This document shows positions 15,338 through 24,300 of a DNA stretch of 37,899 nt, in pieces (the stretch's first letter is position 1; every line of letters starts with the position of its first letter). The stretch comes from Alphaproteobacteria bacterium (GTDB taxonomy: Bacteria; Pseudomonadota; Alphaproteobacteria; JACAEB01): positions 1-37,899 of the forward strand of contig JACAEB010000155.1 of assembly GCA_013389075.1 (NCBI GenBank), written 5' to 3'. Both the position numbers and the translations under genes were made by a program. A model generated the notes under the pieces. That model made no database searches. It was not told the origin of the DNA and saw nothing but the letters and a program-made list of their open reading frames with translations.

Positions 15338-16330
15338 ATGCGGCGTATTTTCGCACGGCTCCGGCGCGGGGGGCAGGCGCACGGCGGCGAGGCGGTCCTC
15401 GGCAACGAGGCCATCGACCGCGCGCTCGAGGAAGGCCAGTTCGGCATTGCCGGGCAGCCACTGATTCGCCTCGGGGACGCGGCCATTCTCGGCGGCGAGG
15501 CCTATGCCCGCTGGCGCCATCCCGCCCTCGGCGAGCTTGCCGCGGCGGGCTTTCTGCCCCTTCTCGACGCGCAGGGCCGGGCCTGCGAGCTGACGCGGAT
15601 CGTTCTCGACGAGGCGCTCGCCTGGGCCGCCGCCTGGGCGCGGGCGGGACGCGACTGGCGCATCGCCCTCAATCTCGGTCCGGGCGATCTCCTCGACACG
15701 ACCTTTCTGCCCGCGCTCGAACAGCGTCTGAACTGCCGCGATCTCGCCCCCGACCGGCTCGTCCTCGACCTGCCCGCGCGCTTTCTCCTCGAGGCGCCGC
15801 TCGGCGCGCTCTCCACCTATCGCGGTCTCCGGGCGCTCGGGGTGGGGATCGCGCTCGACGGCCCGCCCATCCCCCTTCCGGCGCTGGAGACGCTCGCTCC
15901 GGGCGCTGGCGGCTTCCTGAAACTTCACCGCCGCCATGTGCCCGGGTTCGATGCCGAGGACGATCCCCTCGCCGCGCAGGGCGTCGCGGAACTGATGACG
16001 GGCGCGCGCGCCCGGGGGCTCGGCACGGTGCTGGTGGGGCTCGAAACCGAGGGCGAGCTCGACAAGGCCGAGGGTCTCGGCTTTTCCCATGTCATGGGCC
16101 ATCACCTCTGCCCCGCTGTCGGCTATGGGGGGTTCGAGGCCTGGGCGCGGCTCTGGGCGGGCGAGGCGCTCGGCCCGGCGCTCATCGAGCGCGATGCCGA
16201 ACGTCCCCCGCTCGCCGACGCGCCCCACCCCGTCCACGCCATGCAGGCGCGGCTGCGCGCGCTTCTCACCGCCGAGGCGATGGCCGAGGACGGGCCGGCA
16301 CATGACCCACGCGCGGAGGCGACAGGCTGA
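15338..16330 (+). CDS. Degenerate EAL-domain protein (probably not a c-di-GMP phosphodiesterase)
   Basis: 330 residues from the ATG at 15338, with GGAGG 5 bases upstream. The EAL fold can be followed from end to end: GEAYARWRHP (EAL region), IALNLGPGDLLD (NLS region), LVLDLPARFLLEA (ELTE region), GIALDGPPIPLP (DDFG region), FLKLHRRHVPGF (LKID region), VLVGLETEGELD (AEGVET region). The first Glu, the Asn and the Lys remain. The catalytic/metal residues of ELTE, the second Asp of DDFG, the Asp of LKID and the Glu of AEG are replaced. By family knowledge this should abolish c-di-GMP hydrolysis, leaving a binding or protein-interaction role. No GGDEF, PAS or membrane segment is attached; the N-terminal 25 residues are basic. 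Confidence 0.82.
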   Translation: MRRIFARLRRGGQAHGGEAVLGNEAIDRALEEGQFGIAGQPLIRLGDAAILGGEAYARWRHPALGELAAAGFLPLLDAQGRACELTRIVLDEALAWAAAWARAGRDWRIALNLGPGDLLDTTFLPALEQRLNCRDLAPDRLVLDLPARFLLEAPLGALSTYRGLRALGVGIALDGPPIPLPALETLAPGAGGFLKLHRRHVPGFDAEDDPLAAQGVAELMTGARARGLGTVLVGLETEGELDKAEGLGFSHVMGHHLCPAVGYGGFEAWARLWAGEALGPALIERDAERPPLADAPHPVHAMQARLRALLTAEAMAEDGPAHDPRAEATG

Positions 16331-16364
16331 GCCCTGTCCGATTGTCCCTTCCGCTGCGCGCCCT

Positions 16365-16402
16365 CCTGGCCGATCATGGGGCAAAATCAGGATCCGGCCA
16401 GG
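16365..16402. repeat. Inverted repeat overlapping the CoA-transferase Shine-Dalgarno
   Basis: CCTGGCCGATC (16365-16375) and GATCCGGCCAGG (16391-16402) pair over 11 bases with one bulged base. The right arm ends inside AGGGAGGA, the ribosome-binding site of the next gene. It could be a terminator of the EAL gene or an RNA structure that masks translation initiation. Confidence 0.5.
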
Positions 16403-16415
16403 GAGGATACGGAAC

Positions 16416-17657
16416 ATGCTGAAGGGATTGCGGGTGGTCGAGCTTGCCACCTATGTGGCAGCGCCCGCCGCGGGCGGACTTCTCGCGGACTGGGGCGCCG
16501 AGGTGATCAAGGTCGAGCCGCCGGGCGGCGATCCGATGCGCAAGTTCTTCGGCTCGATCGGCGCCGACAGCCATGGGAACCCGGTCTTCGAGCTCGACAA
16601 TCGCGGCAAGCGGGCGCTCGCCGTCAATACCGGGACGGACGAGGGCGCCAGGATCGTGAAGGATCTCGCCCGCACCGCCGACGTGCTCCTCACCAATGTG
16701 CGGCTCAAGAGCCTCAAGCGCTCGGGGCTCGACTATGCCTCGCTCCGGGCGGAGAACCCGCGTCTCGTCTATGCGATCGTCACCGGCTACGGGCTCGAGG
16801 GGGCGGATGCCGACCGTCCCGGCTTCGACATGGCCGCCTTCTGGTCACGCTCGGGGCTTGCCCGCCTCTTCGCGCCGAAGGGGCAGGACCCGATCCCGCT
16901 GCGCACCGCGCTCGGCGACCATGTCACCTCGCTCGCGACGGTCGGCGGAATCCTCGCCGCCCTCTATGAGCGCGAGCGGACGGGGCGCGGCCGGCTCGTC
17001 GAGACCTCGCTCCTGCGCACCGGCATCTATGCCATGGGCTCGGACATGGCGATCCAGCTCCGGCTCGGGCGCGTTGCCTCGACACGGCCGCGCGAGGAGG
17101 CGGTCAATCCGCTCACGAACTTCTTCCGCACCCGCGACGGGCACTGGATCAACCTGATCCCCCGTCAGGGCAATGTCGATTTCGCCGACTTCGCCAAGGC
17201 GGCCGGCCATCCCGAATGGGTCGTGGACCCGCGCTTCGCCGACAGCCGCAGCCGGCGCCAGCACGGGGCGGAGCTCGTGGCCGAGATCGACGCCGCCTTC
17301 GCCGAGCACGATCTCGTCTCCTGGCGCGAGCGGCTCGACAAGGCCGATCTCGTCTGGGCACCCGTCCAGACATTGGCCGAGGTCGCCGAAGACGCGCAGG
17401 CCGTGGCGGCCGGCGCCTTCTACGACGTTCCGCACAAGGACGGCGCGCTCCTGCGCTCGCCCGCTAGCCCGGTGCGCTTCCACAACGATCCGGATGCGGA
17501 GAGCGTGGGCGCGGGCGGCCGCTTCGCGGACGGACCGCGCGGTCCCTCGCCCGATTTCGGCGAGCATACGCGCGCAGTGCTCGAGGAGCTGGGCTATGAC
17601 GGCTCCACGATCGATCGTCTGGCGCAGGGCGGGATCATCGCTCTCGGCCAGAGCTAG
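16416..17657 (+). CDS. Class III CoA-transferase (CaiB/BaiF family)
   Basis: 413 residues from the ATG at 16416, preceded by GGGAGG. Family features: LKGLRVVELATYVAAPAAG at the start, LADWGAEVIKVEPPGGDPMR, ELDNRGKRALAVN, RPGFDMAAFWSRSG, and ALGDH, whose Asp168 matches the catalytic Asp of formyl-CoA transferase. NPLTNFFRTRDG and the long C-terminal part are typical. The enzyme moves CoA between a thioester donor and a carboxylic acid; donor and acceptor cannot be predicted. It follows the EAL gene by 85 bases, and a hairpin separates the two, so they need not be one operon. A G-rich hairpin starts at its stop codon. Confidence 0.92.
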   Translation: MLKGLRVVELATYVAAPAAGGLLADWGAEVIKVEPPGGDPMRKFFGSIGADSHGNPVFELDNRGKRALAVNTGTDEGARIVKDLARTADVLLTNVRLKSLKRSGLDYASLRAENPRLVYAIVTGYGLEGADADRPGFDMAAFWSRSGLARLFAPKGQDPIPLRTALGDHVTSLATVGGILAALYERERTGRGRLVETSLLRTGIYAMGSDMAIQLRLGRVASTRPREEAVNPLTNFFRTRDGHWINLIPRQGNVDFADFAKAAGHPEWVVDPRFADSRSRRQHGAELVAEIDAAFAEHDLVSWRERLDKADLVWAPVQTLAEVAEDAQAVAAGAFYDVPHKDGALLRSPASPVRFHNDPDAESVGAGGRFADGPRGPSPDFGEHTRAVLEELGYDGSTIDRLAQGGIIALGQS

Positions 17658-17684
17658 GGAGGGGGGTCCCGCTCCCGCCCTCCC
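17657..17684 (+). terminator. Hairpin immediately after the CoA-transferase stop codon
   Basis: GGGAGGG (17657-17663) pairs with CCCTCCC (17678-17684); three further G-C pairs can form inside with one bulge. There is no U tract. Its place in a convergent gap suits a terminator. Confidence 0.45.
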
Positions 17685-17724
17685 GGCCTGGAGGCTCCGG
17701 GCGGACACGCCGCCGTGTACGGAG

Positions 17725-18312
17725 CTACCTCCGGGCCGGGCGCAGCATGGCATAGAGCGTGGGCGAGCGGTCGGACCGGATCTCGCCGATCGTCTCGAAG
17801 CCGTGCCGCTCATAGAGGCTCATATTGCGGGGGTTCGAGGATTCGAGATAGGCCGGCAGCCCCTCGCCATCGCAGCGCGCCAGCGTGTGCTTGAGCAGCG
17901 CCGCGCCCAGCCCCCGCCCCATGAAGGCAGGGTCCGCCGCGATCATGGCGAGGTACCAGTGCGGCTCCTCGGGGTGGAAGGCGGCCATCTTCTCCATCAG
18001 CACCGCCACGTCCTCGAGCCGCTCGGGCGCGACATGGGCCACCGCCGTCTCCGCAAGGCGCTCCTCGTCCGGTCCGACGCCGGGCGGAAACCAGAGCGCC
18101 GCCGCCCGCCCGCCCTCGGCGAGGAAAGCGGTTCCGGCGGCAAAGGCCGGGCCGCCGAACGCGGCGGTGAAGACCGGCATGGTGGTGACATAGGCATCCG
18201 CGTCCGGCCAGAGCCAGCGCGTCATCGGATCGGCCGAAAAGCCGAGAGTCATGATGCGCCCGATCCGCTCGCGATCCGCGGGTCCGGCCTCCTCCACGAC
18301 GGGGATGGACAT
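17725..18312 (-). CDS. GNAT-family N-acetyltransferase
   Basis: 195 residues from the ATG at 18312, which has GGAGG about 8 bases upstream. GNAT motifs are present in the second half: DPAFMGRGLGAALLKHTL (acetyl-CoA loop), GLPAYLESSNPRNMSLYERHGFE (motif B). The N-terminal part (TLGFSADPMTRWLWPDAD) is typical of a subgroup often annotated simply as GNAT acetyltransferase. Substrate unknown. It ends 67 bases from the convergent CoA-transferase gene and is 91 bases downstream of the SDR on the same strand. Confidence 0.87.
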   Translation of the reverse strand: MSIPVVEEAGPADRERIGRIMTLGFSADPMTRWLWPDADAYVTTMPVFTAAFGGPAFAAGTAFLAEGGRAAALWFPPGVGPDEERLAETAVAHVAPERLEDVAVLMEKMAAFHPEEPHWYLAMIAADPAFMGRGLGAALLKHTLARCDGEGLPAYLESSNPRNMSLYERHGFETIGEIRSDRSPTLYAMLRPARR

Positions 18313-18403
18313 GGCGTGGCCTCCTTCCTGATGGGCGGGCGCCGGGGCTCGCCCGGCAGGGGGCATCCTGCACCGATCGGGCGCCCGCGCCCAGCCGGGC
18401 CGC

Positions 18404-19189
18404 TCAGCCCAGGCTCTGCCCGTCATCCAGTGTGAGGAGCGTTCCCGTGATGAACCGGCTCGCGGGCGACACGAGGAGGAGAAGGGCGCCATCGAGATCG
18501 GCGGGCTCGCCGAGGCGCCGACGGGGAAATCGCCCGAGCTGCTTTTCGCCGGCCGGGCTCGCGAAGTGCTCGGCATTGATCTCGGTAAGGAGGTAACCGG
18601 GCAGCAGCGCGTTGACGTTGATCCCGTGGCGCGCCCATTCGCGGGCCATCACCCGTGTCATCTGCGCGAGCGCGGCCTTGGTGGTCGCATAGCCCGCAAT
18701 GCCCGGCACGGTCATGACGGCGGTGATGGAGGCGACGTTGACGATGCGCCCCTCGATGCCGGCCTCGATCATGCGCCGTGCGACCTCGCGGGCGGCGATG
18801 AAGGGGCCGCGCACATTGGTCGCGAGCATGGCGTCGAGATCCTCGAGCGAGGCGCTGAGGGCGGGCGCGCCGATGCCGATGCCGGCATTGTTGACGAGGA
18901 TCGAGATCGGCCCCAGGTCCGCGCCCACCGCATCGATGACCGAAACGATGCTGTCCGCATCCGTGACGTCGAGGGCGTAGCTGGCCGAGCGCCCGCCCCG
19001 CGCCCTGATCCGCTCGGCGAGCGGGGCGAGTCGCTCGGTGCGCCGGCCCGTCAGCGCCACGGCGGCGCCGCAGGCCGCCAGCACTTCGGCAAAGCGCGCG
19101 CCGATGCCGCTCGTGGTTCCAGTGACGAGCGCGACCTCGCCCGAAAGATCGGTGGAGAAGCGGGGGAGCATGTCCGGAGCGGTCGTCAT
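18404..19189 (-). CDS. SDR-family oxidoreductase
   Basis: 261 residues from the ATG at 19189; AGGA lies upstream. The same frame stays open a long way further upstream, but that part is antisense to the monooxygenase gene and is not coded. Motifs: TGTTSGIG, an Arg pair after beta-2 (TGRRTERL) suggesting NADP preference, LVNNAGIGIG, Ser in NVASITAV, YATTK with normal spacing, and LLPGYLLTEIN. Substrate unknown. It diverges from the nitronate monooxygenase gene with a 108-base gap. Confidence 0.9.
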   Translation of the reverse strand: MTTAPDMLPRFSTDLSGEVALVTGTTSGIGARFAEVLAACGAAVALTGRRTERLAPLAERIRARGGRSASYALDVTDADSIVSVIDAVGADLGPISILVNNAGIGIGAPALSASLEDLDAMLATNVRGPFIAAREVARRMIEAGIEGRIVNVASITAVMTVPGIAGYATTKAALAQMTRVMAREWARHGINVNALLPGYLLTEINAEHFASPAGEKQLGRFPRRRLGEPADLDGALLLLVSPASRFITGTLLTLDDGQSLG

Positions 19190-19297
19190 GGCAGGGTCCT
19201 CGTCTCGTCTCTCGACGCCGGGCGGCGCTACGGGGCACAGTAGGCAAATACGCGCCGGAGAGCGCAAGCCGACCCCCCCGGGAGGAGACGAAGACCG

Positions 19298-20263
19298 ATG
19301 CCGCTCAAGACCGCCATTTGTGACCTTCTGGGTATCGAGGTGCCCGTCCTCCTCGCCGGCATGGGCGGGGTTTCCTATGCGGAAGTGACGGCCGCCGTCT
19401 CCAATGCGGGCGGGTTCGGCTGCCTTGGCATGGCGAGCGCGGGACCGGACGAGATCCGCCGCGAGATGCGCCGTGTCCGGGAGCTGACGGACAAGCCGTT
19501 CGGTGTCGACCTCCTGACCCCGGTTCCGGACCAACTCGAACGCGCCTGCGACGTGATCATCGAGGAGGGAGCGGCGGCCTTCGTCTCGGGCCTCGGCGTG
19601 CCGACGGCGATCCTGCCCAGGCTCAAGGCGGCGGGGCTCGTCGTGATGAGCGTCGTGGGACGCGTGCACCACGCCCGCAAGGCGGAGGATGCGGGCGTCG
19701 ACGCCGTCATCGCTCAGGGCACGGAAGCCGGCGGGCATACGGGCTCGGTCGCCGGCATGGCGCTGATCCCCCAGGTGGTCGACGCGGTGGACATTCCAGT
19801 GATCGCCGCCGGCGGCATATTCGACGGGCGGGGCCTTGCCGCCGCCCTCGCCCTCGGCGCGCAGGGCGTCTGGGTCGGCACCCGCTTCATCGCGAGCGTG
19901 GAGGCCCGGGCCGACCAGGCCTACAAGGACACCATTCTTCAGGCGGCGGAGGATCAGACCGTCGTCACCCGCTGCTATACCGGCAAGACGCTGCGTGCCT
20001 TCGACAATCCCTACATCCGCGACTGGGAACGCCGCCCGCAGGATCTCAAGCCCTTCCCCGAGCAGGCGATCCATTCCATCAAGGCCGGCGTGATCGGCGG
20101 CATCGGCGGTCAGGTCACCGACATCGATCCGTCCAAGGACTGCCTGCCCATGGGTCAGGGCTGCGGCGCCATCCACGAGGTGCTGCCGGCGGCCGAGATC
20201 GTCCGCCGCATGGTGGCCGAGGCGCGCGGAGCCATCACCCTTATGGCCGGGCTCGCCGGCTGA
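19298..20263 (+). CDS. NAD(P)H-dependent flavin oxidoreductase / nitronate monooxygenase
   Basis: 321 residues, a TIM barrel of the 2-nitropropane dioxygenase family. GGAGGAGA lies upstream. FMN-site sequences are clear: PVLLAGMGGVSYAEVTAAVS, NAGGFGCLGMAS, and the phosphate-binding IAAGGIFDGRG and LGAQGVWVGTRF. The catalytic-type His147 is in GTEAGGHTG. Known members oxidise alkyl nitronates such as propionate-3-nitronate to carbonyl compounds, though many homologues are quinone or enoyl reductases, so the specific reaction is uncertain. The C-terminus has an MGQGCG element, seen in many family members. Confidence 0.9.
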   Translation: MPLKTAICDLLGIEVPVLLAGMGGVSYAEVTAAVSNAGGFGCLGMASAGPDEIRREMRRVRELTDKPFGVDLLTPVPDQLERACDVIIEEGAAAFVSGLGVPTAILPRLKAAGLVVMSVVGRVHHARKAEDAGVDAVIAQGTEAGGHTGSVAGMALIPQVVDAVDIPVIAAGGIFDGRGLAAALALGAQGVWVGTRFIASVEARADQAYKDTILQAAEDQTVVTRCYTGKTLRAFDNPYIRDWERRPQDLKPFPEQAIHSIKAGVIGGIGGQVTDIDPSKDCLPMGQGCGAIHEVLPAAEIVRRMVAEARGAITLMAGLAG

Positions 20264-20345
20264 GGCTCCCCCGCCCGGACCGCCGCGGACGGAACGCGAT
20301 CTGGCGACGGTGTGTTCGCATCCTTGTCAGCGAAAGGAGGCGACC

Positions 20346-20756
20346 ATGCCCGCAATCCTACCGACGACGATGCGGATTTCCCGGCTTGTGGGGCCAGCCG
20401 TCCTTGCCGCCGGACTGGCTGCCGTGCCGGCCACGGGGCAGGACCCCACCCCCGTGAAGGCCGACAACTACATGTTCTATGCCCCGGGCGAATTCGTCCT
20501 CTCCGATGAGGATCCGACCGAAGTCGTCCGCTATTCCGAGCCGAGGGATCTCGAGATCTGCCTGTCCGACATTCGTGAACCCGGCCTGCCCGATGCGCTG
20601 AGGGGCAATGCGCTGACCGTGACCTATGATGGCAAGAGCGCCACCATCGAGTCCGGCAACTGCTTCCAGTTCGACGCCCGACGCGTGACGATCGCGCCCG
20701 CCGAGCCGCTGCCGGACGGCTGGGATCTGCGCGGCCGCGTGCGCACGCTGCGCTGA
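20346..20756 (+). CDS. Small secreted protein, first of a tandem paralogous pair
   Basis: 136 residues from the ATG at 20346, which has AAAGGAGG upstream; an in-frame ATG at 20310 lacks one. The N-terminus is a signal peptide (LVGPAVLAAGLAAVPATG-Q). The mature part of about 100 residues has exactly two Cys, in LEICLSD and GNCFQFDARRV, which could form a disulfide. It ends with PAEPLPDGWDLRGRVRTLR. It is clearly homologous to the next gene: the blocks NALTV.YDGK, GNCFQFDA and PAEPL.DG...RGRVRT are shared. I do not recognise the family. It should be periplasmic or extracellular. Length and two-Cys pattern resemble small beta-sandwich secreted proteins, but this is only inference. Confidence 0.8.
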   Translation: MPAILPTTMRISRLVGPAVLAAGLAAVPATGQDPTPVKADNYMFYAPGEFVLSDEDPTEVVRYSEPRDLEICLSDIREPGLPDALRGNALTVTYDGKSATIESGNCFQFDARRVTIAPAEPLPDGWDLRGRVRTLR

Positions 20757-20808
20757 GCGTCCCCTCCTCTTGGAACGTCACGCGCCCGCGTCGGGTTGAG
20801 CCAGAACG

Positions 20809-20827
20809 GGCGCCGTTGCGCGGCGCC
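20809..20827. other. Hairpin between the two secreted paralogues
   Basis: GGCGCC (20809-20814) and GGCGCC (20822-20827) form a perfect 6-base stem with a 7-base loop, 33 bases before the second ATG. It may be a partial terminator or a processing site that sets unequal expression of the two genes. Confidence 0.35.
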
Positions 20828-20859
20828 GCGCTCGAAACGGGATCGAGAAAGGAGACAGG

Positions 20860-21255
20860 ATGAGACGGACCACACCGGTTCCGGCCGGCGCCCTTTCGGC
20901 GGCGGCCCTCGCGGTCGCCATGGCGCTGCCAGGCACCGCTTCCGCCCAGTCGATCATCGAGGACGCCTACGAGTTCCACAATCCGGACAGCTTCCTCCTC
21001 ACGTCGAGCACGGAGCGGGAGATCGTGAACTACACGAGTTCGCGCGATGTCGAGGTGTGCCTCAACGAGAACCCGCGCCGCGACCCGCCCCAGGGCTGGG
21101 TGAGCAATGCGCTGACCATCGAATATGACGGCAAGACGGCGCGGGTGGAGCCGGGCAACTGCTTCCAGTTCGACGCCAAGCGCGTCGTCATCTCGCCGGC
21201 CGAGCCGCTGGCCGACGGCTACAGCATGCGCGGCCGGGTACGGACGTTCCGCTGA
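20860..21255 (+). CDS. Small secreted protein, second of a tandem paralogous pair
   Basis: 131 residues; GAAAGGAGA lies upstream. Signal peptide ALAVAMALPGTASA-Q with a good AxA site. The mature domain aligns along its length with the gene before it: the two Cys (VEVCLNE and GNCFQFDAKRV), NALTIEYDGKTA, and the shared C-terminal block ending RGRVRTFR. The N-terminal mature thirds differ more (YEFHNPDSFLLTSSTERE). No known family comes to mind. Tandem duplication followed by divergence of the N-terminal third suggests two related but non-identical partners. It faces mfd across a hairpin. Confidence 0.8.
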   Translation: MRRTTPVPAGALSAAALAVAMALPGTASAQSIIEDAYEFHNPDSFLLTSSTEREIVNYTSSRDVEVCLNENPRRDPPQGWVSNALTIEYDGKTARVEPGNCFQFDAKRVVISPAEPLADGYSMRGRVRTFR

Positions 21256-21288
21256 CGGCCGGGCGCCTCTCTGACGGATGGACGCGCT

Positions 21289-21308
21289 GGCCGGGTACGC
21301 TCCCGGCC
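21289..21308. terminator. Bidirectional hairpin between secreted paralogues and mfd
   Basis: GGCCGGG (21289-21295) and CCCGGCC (21302-21308) make a perfect 7-base stem with a 6-base loop, in a convergent gap. There is no T tract on either side. Confidence 0.5.
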
Positions 21309-21325
21309 ATCTGCTCGCGGAGATA

Positions 21326-24300
21326 TCACGCGGCGCGGGCCTCGGCGGCGATGCGGGCGAGCGACTGGAGCACGCGGCGCGTGCCCTGGACGCGGTCGCC
21401 CACGCTGTCCCAGTCGCGTCCGACGACGATCTTCTGATCGGGCCGGAGACGCACCCCGGCCGCCGGGTTGGCCACATAGGCGATGAGACCCGCCGGATTG
21501 GGGAAGGAATTGTCGCGGAAGGTCAGCACGGCCCCCTTCGGCCCCGCATCCACCTTCTCGACATTGGCCTCGCGGCAGAGCTGCTTGATGCCGACGATGT
21601 CGAGCAGCGCCTCGGCCTCGGGCGGCAGCGGGCCGAAGCGGTCGATCAGCTCGGCCGCGAAACCGTCGATCCCCTCGGCCGAGGTGAGTTCCGAGAGGCG
21701 CCGGTAGAGCCCGAGCCGCACGTCGAGATCCTCGACATAGGTCTCGGGGATCAGAACGGCGAGGCCGAGATTGATCTGCGGCGACCAGGTGCCGCCCGTC
21801 TCCACGGCGAGGTCGCCCGAGCGGAGCGAGGCGACGGCTTCCTCCAGCATCTGCTGGTAGAGCTCGACCCCCACCTCGCGGACATGGCCCGACTGCTCCT
21901 CACCCAGAAGATTGCCCGCGCCCCGGATGTCGAGATCGTGGCTTGCGAGCGTGAAGCCGGCGCCGAGCGTGTCGAGCGACTGGAGGACGTCGAGCCGCTT
22001 GCCGGCGGCCGCGGTCAGCGTCTTGCGCTGCGGCACCGTCAGATAGCAGTAGGCACGCGTCTTCGATCGGCCGATCCGCCCGCGGAGCTGATAGAGCTGC
22101 GCGAGGCCGTACATGTCGGCGCGGTGGACGATCATCGTGTTGGCGGTCGGGATGTCGAGACCGCTCTCGACGATGGTGGTCGAGACGAGCACGTCGTAGC
22201 GGCCCTCGTAGAAGGCGGTCATGCGGTCCTCGAGCTCGCTCGGGGCCATCTGTCCGTGGGCGGTGACGAACTTGACCTCGGGGACGTGGGTCTCGAGGAA
22301 GTCCGTCGCCTCCTTGATGTCGGAGATCCGCGGACAGACATAGAAGCTCTGCCCCCCGCGATAATGCTCGCGCAGGAGCGCCTCGCGGACGATCACGGAG
22401 TCGAAGGGCGTCACGAAGGTCCGCACGGCGAGCCGGTCGACGGGCGGGGTGGCGATGATCGACAGCTCCCTGATGCCGCTCATGGCGAGCTGGAGCGTGC
22501 GCGGGATCGGCGTCGCGGTGAGCGTCAGCACATGGACGTTCGCGCGCAACTGCTTCAGCCGCTCCTTGTGCGTCACGCCGAAATGCTGCTCCTCGTCCAC
22601 GATCAGGAGGCCGAGGTCGCGGAACTTGATCGTCTTGCTCAGAAGCGCATGGGTGCCGATGACGATGTTGACCGTGCCGTCTGCGAGCCCCGCGCGGATC
22701 TCGCTCGCCTCCTTGGACGAGACGAGGCGAGAGAGCATCCGTACACGGAGCGGAAGGCCGGAGAACCTGTCCGAGAAGGTCTTGAAATGCTGGCGGGCGA
22801 GGAGCGTCGTCGGCACGACGACCGCCACCTGCACCCCGTTCATGGCGGCGAGAAAGGCCGCGCGCAGGGCGACCTCGGTCTTGCCGAAGCCGACATCCCC
22901 GCACACCAGCCGGTCCATGGGCCGGCCCGCGGACAGATCCTCGATGACGTCGGCGATCGCGCGGTCCTGGTCCTCGGTCTCCTCGTAGGGAAAGCGTGCC
23001 GAGAACTCCTCGTAGAGACCATCGACATCGAAGGCGGGCGCGGCCCGCATGGCCCGTTCGGCGGCGATCTTGATCAGCCCCTCGGCGATGTCGCGCAGCT
23101 TCTCCTTCAGCCTCGCCTTGCGCGCCTGCCAGTTGCCGCCGCCGAGCCGGTCGAGCTGGGTGACGCCGTCATCCGCACCGAAGCGGGACAGAAGCTCGAT
23201 GTTCTCGACCGGGACATAGAGCTTGTCGCCGCCCTGGTAGAGGATGAGGAGGCAGTCATGCGGCGCGCCCTGCACGTCGAGCGTCTTGAGCCCCTCATAG
23301 CGGCCGATGCCGTGATCGACATGGACGACGAGATCCCCGCTCTCCAGCGTCGCCGCCTCGGTGAGAAAATTGTCCGCCCGCCTCCGTCGCGCCCGGGTAC
23401 GGATCATCCGGTCGCCGAGGATGTCCTGCTCGCTCAGGATCGCGAACCCGCCCTGGTCGGGCGCCTCGAAGCCCGCCTCGAGCATCAGCGTCGCAAGGCC
23501 GAGCTGGCCGGGCGCGAGCGCGAACAGCTCCGCACCGGTCGAGACATGGGCGTCCACCTGCACACCATGGTCGCCGAGCACGCTCGCCATGCGCTCGCGG
23601 GCGCCATCGCTGCTCGAGGCGATGAGGACCCGCCGCCCGGCCCGCTCGAGGTCCTGAAGGTGGCCGGCGAGCGCATCGAAGACATTGACGCCCGGCTGGG
23701 CGCGCTCGGGCGCAAAGCTGCGGGCCCGCCGCCCGCCCGCCTTCACCACATGCGGCGCGTCGGGCACGTCGAAGGGCTCGAACTGGAAGATCGCCCGCTC
23801 GGCCAGTGCCTCGGTCCAGTCCCCGGCCGTGAGGTAGAGCGCCTCGGGCGCAAGCGGCTTGTAGCGGCTTGCGCCGAGGGTGACACCGCCCGCCCGGCCC
23901 TCGCGTTCCCCCGCCTCGATGCGGGCCTTGTGGAAATCGGCGATCGCCTCGAGCCGCGCCTCGTGCGCGTCCGCGCTCAGCGCGTCGAAACTCAAGGGCG
24001 CCGCGCCGACATAGTCGAACAGCGTCTCGAGCCGCTCGTGGAACAGCGGCAGCCAATGCTCCATGCCCGGATGTTTCCGGCCCGCGCTCACGGCCTCGTA
24101 GAGCGGATCATCGTCCGTGACCGCGCCGAACGCGGCCACATAGCCCCGGCGGAAGCGCTGCACGGCCGCCTCGTCCAGCCGGACCTCGCTCACCGCCGAA
24201 AGCGAGAGCGCGTCGAGCGTGCGCGTCGAACGCTGCGTCTCGGGGTCGAAGCTGCGGATGGCCTCGAGCGTGTCGCCGAAGAAGTCGAGCCGGACGGGGC

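Noticed and set aside
20346-21255. Toxin-antitoxin pair
   Set aside because: Both products have signal peptides and are homologous to each other, unlike TA partners.
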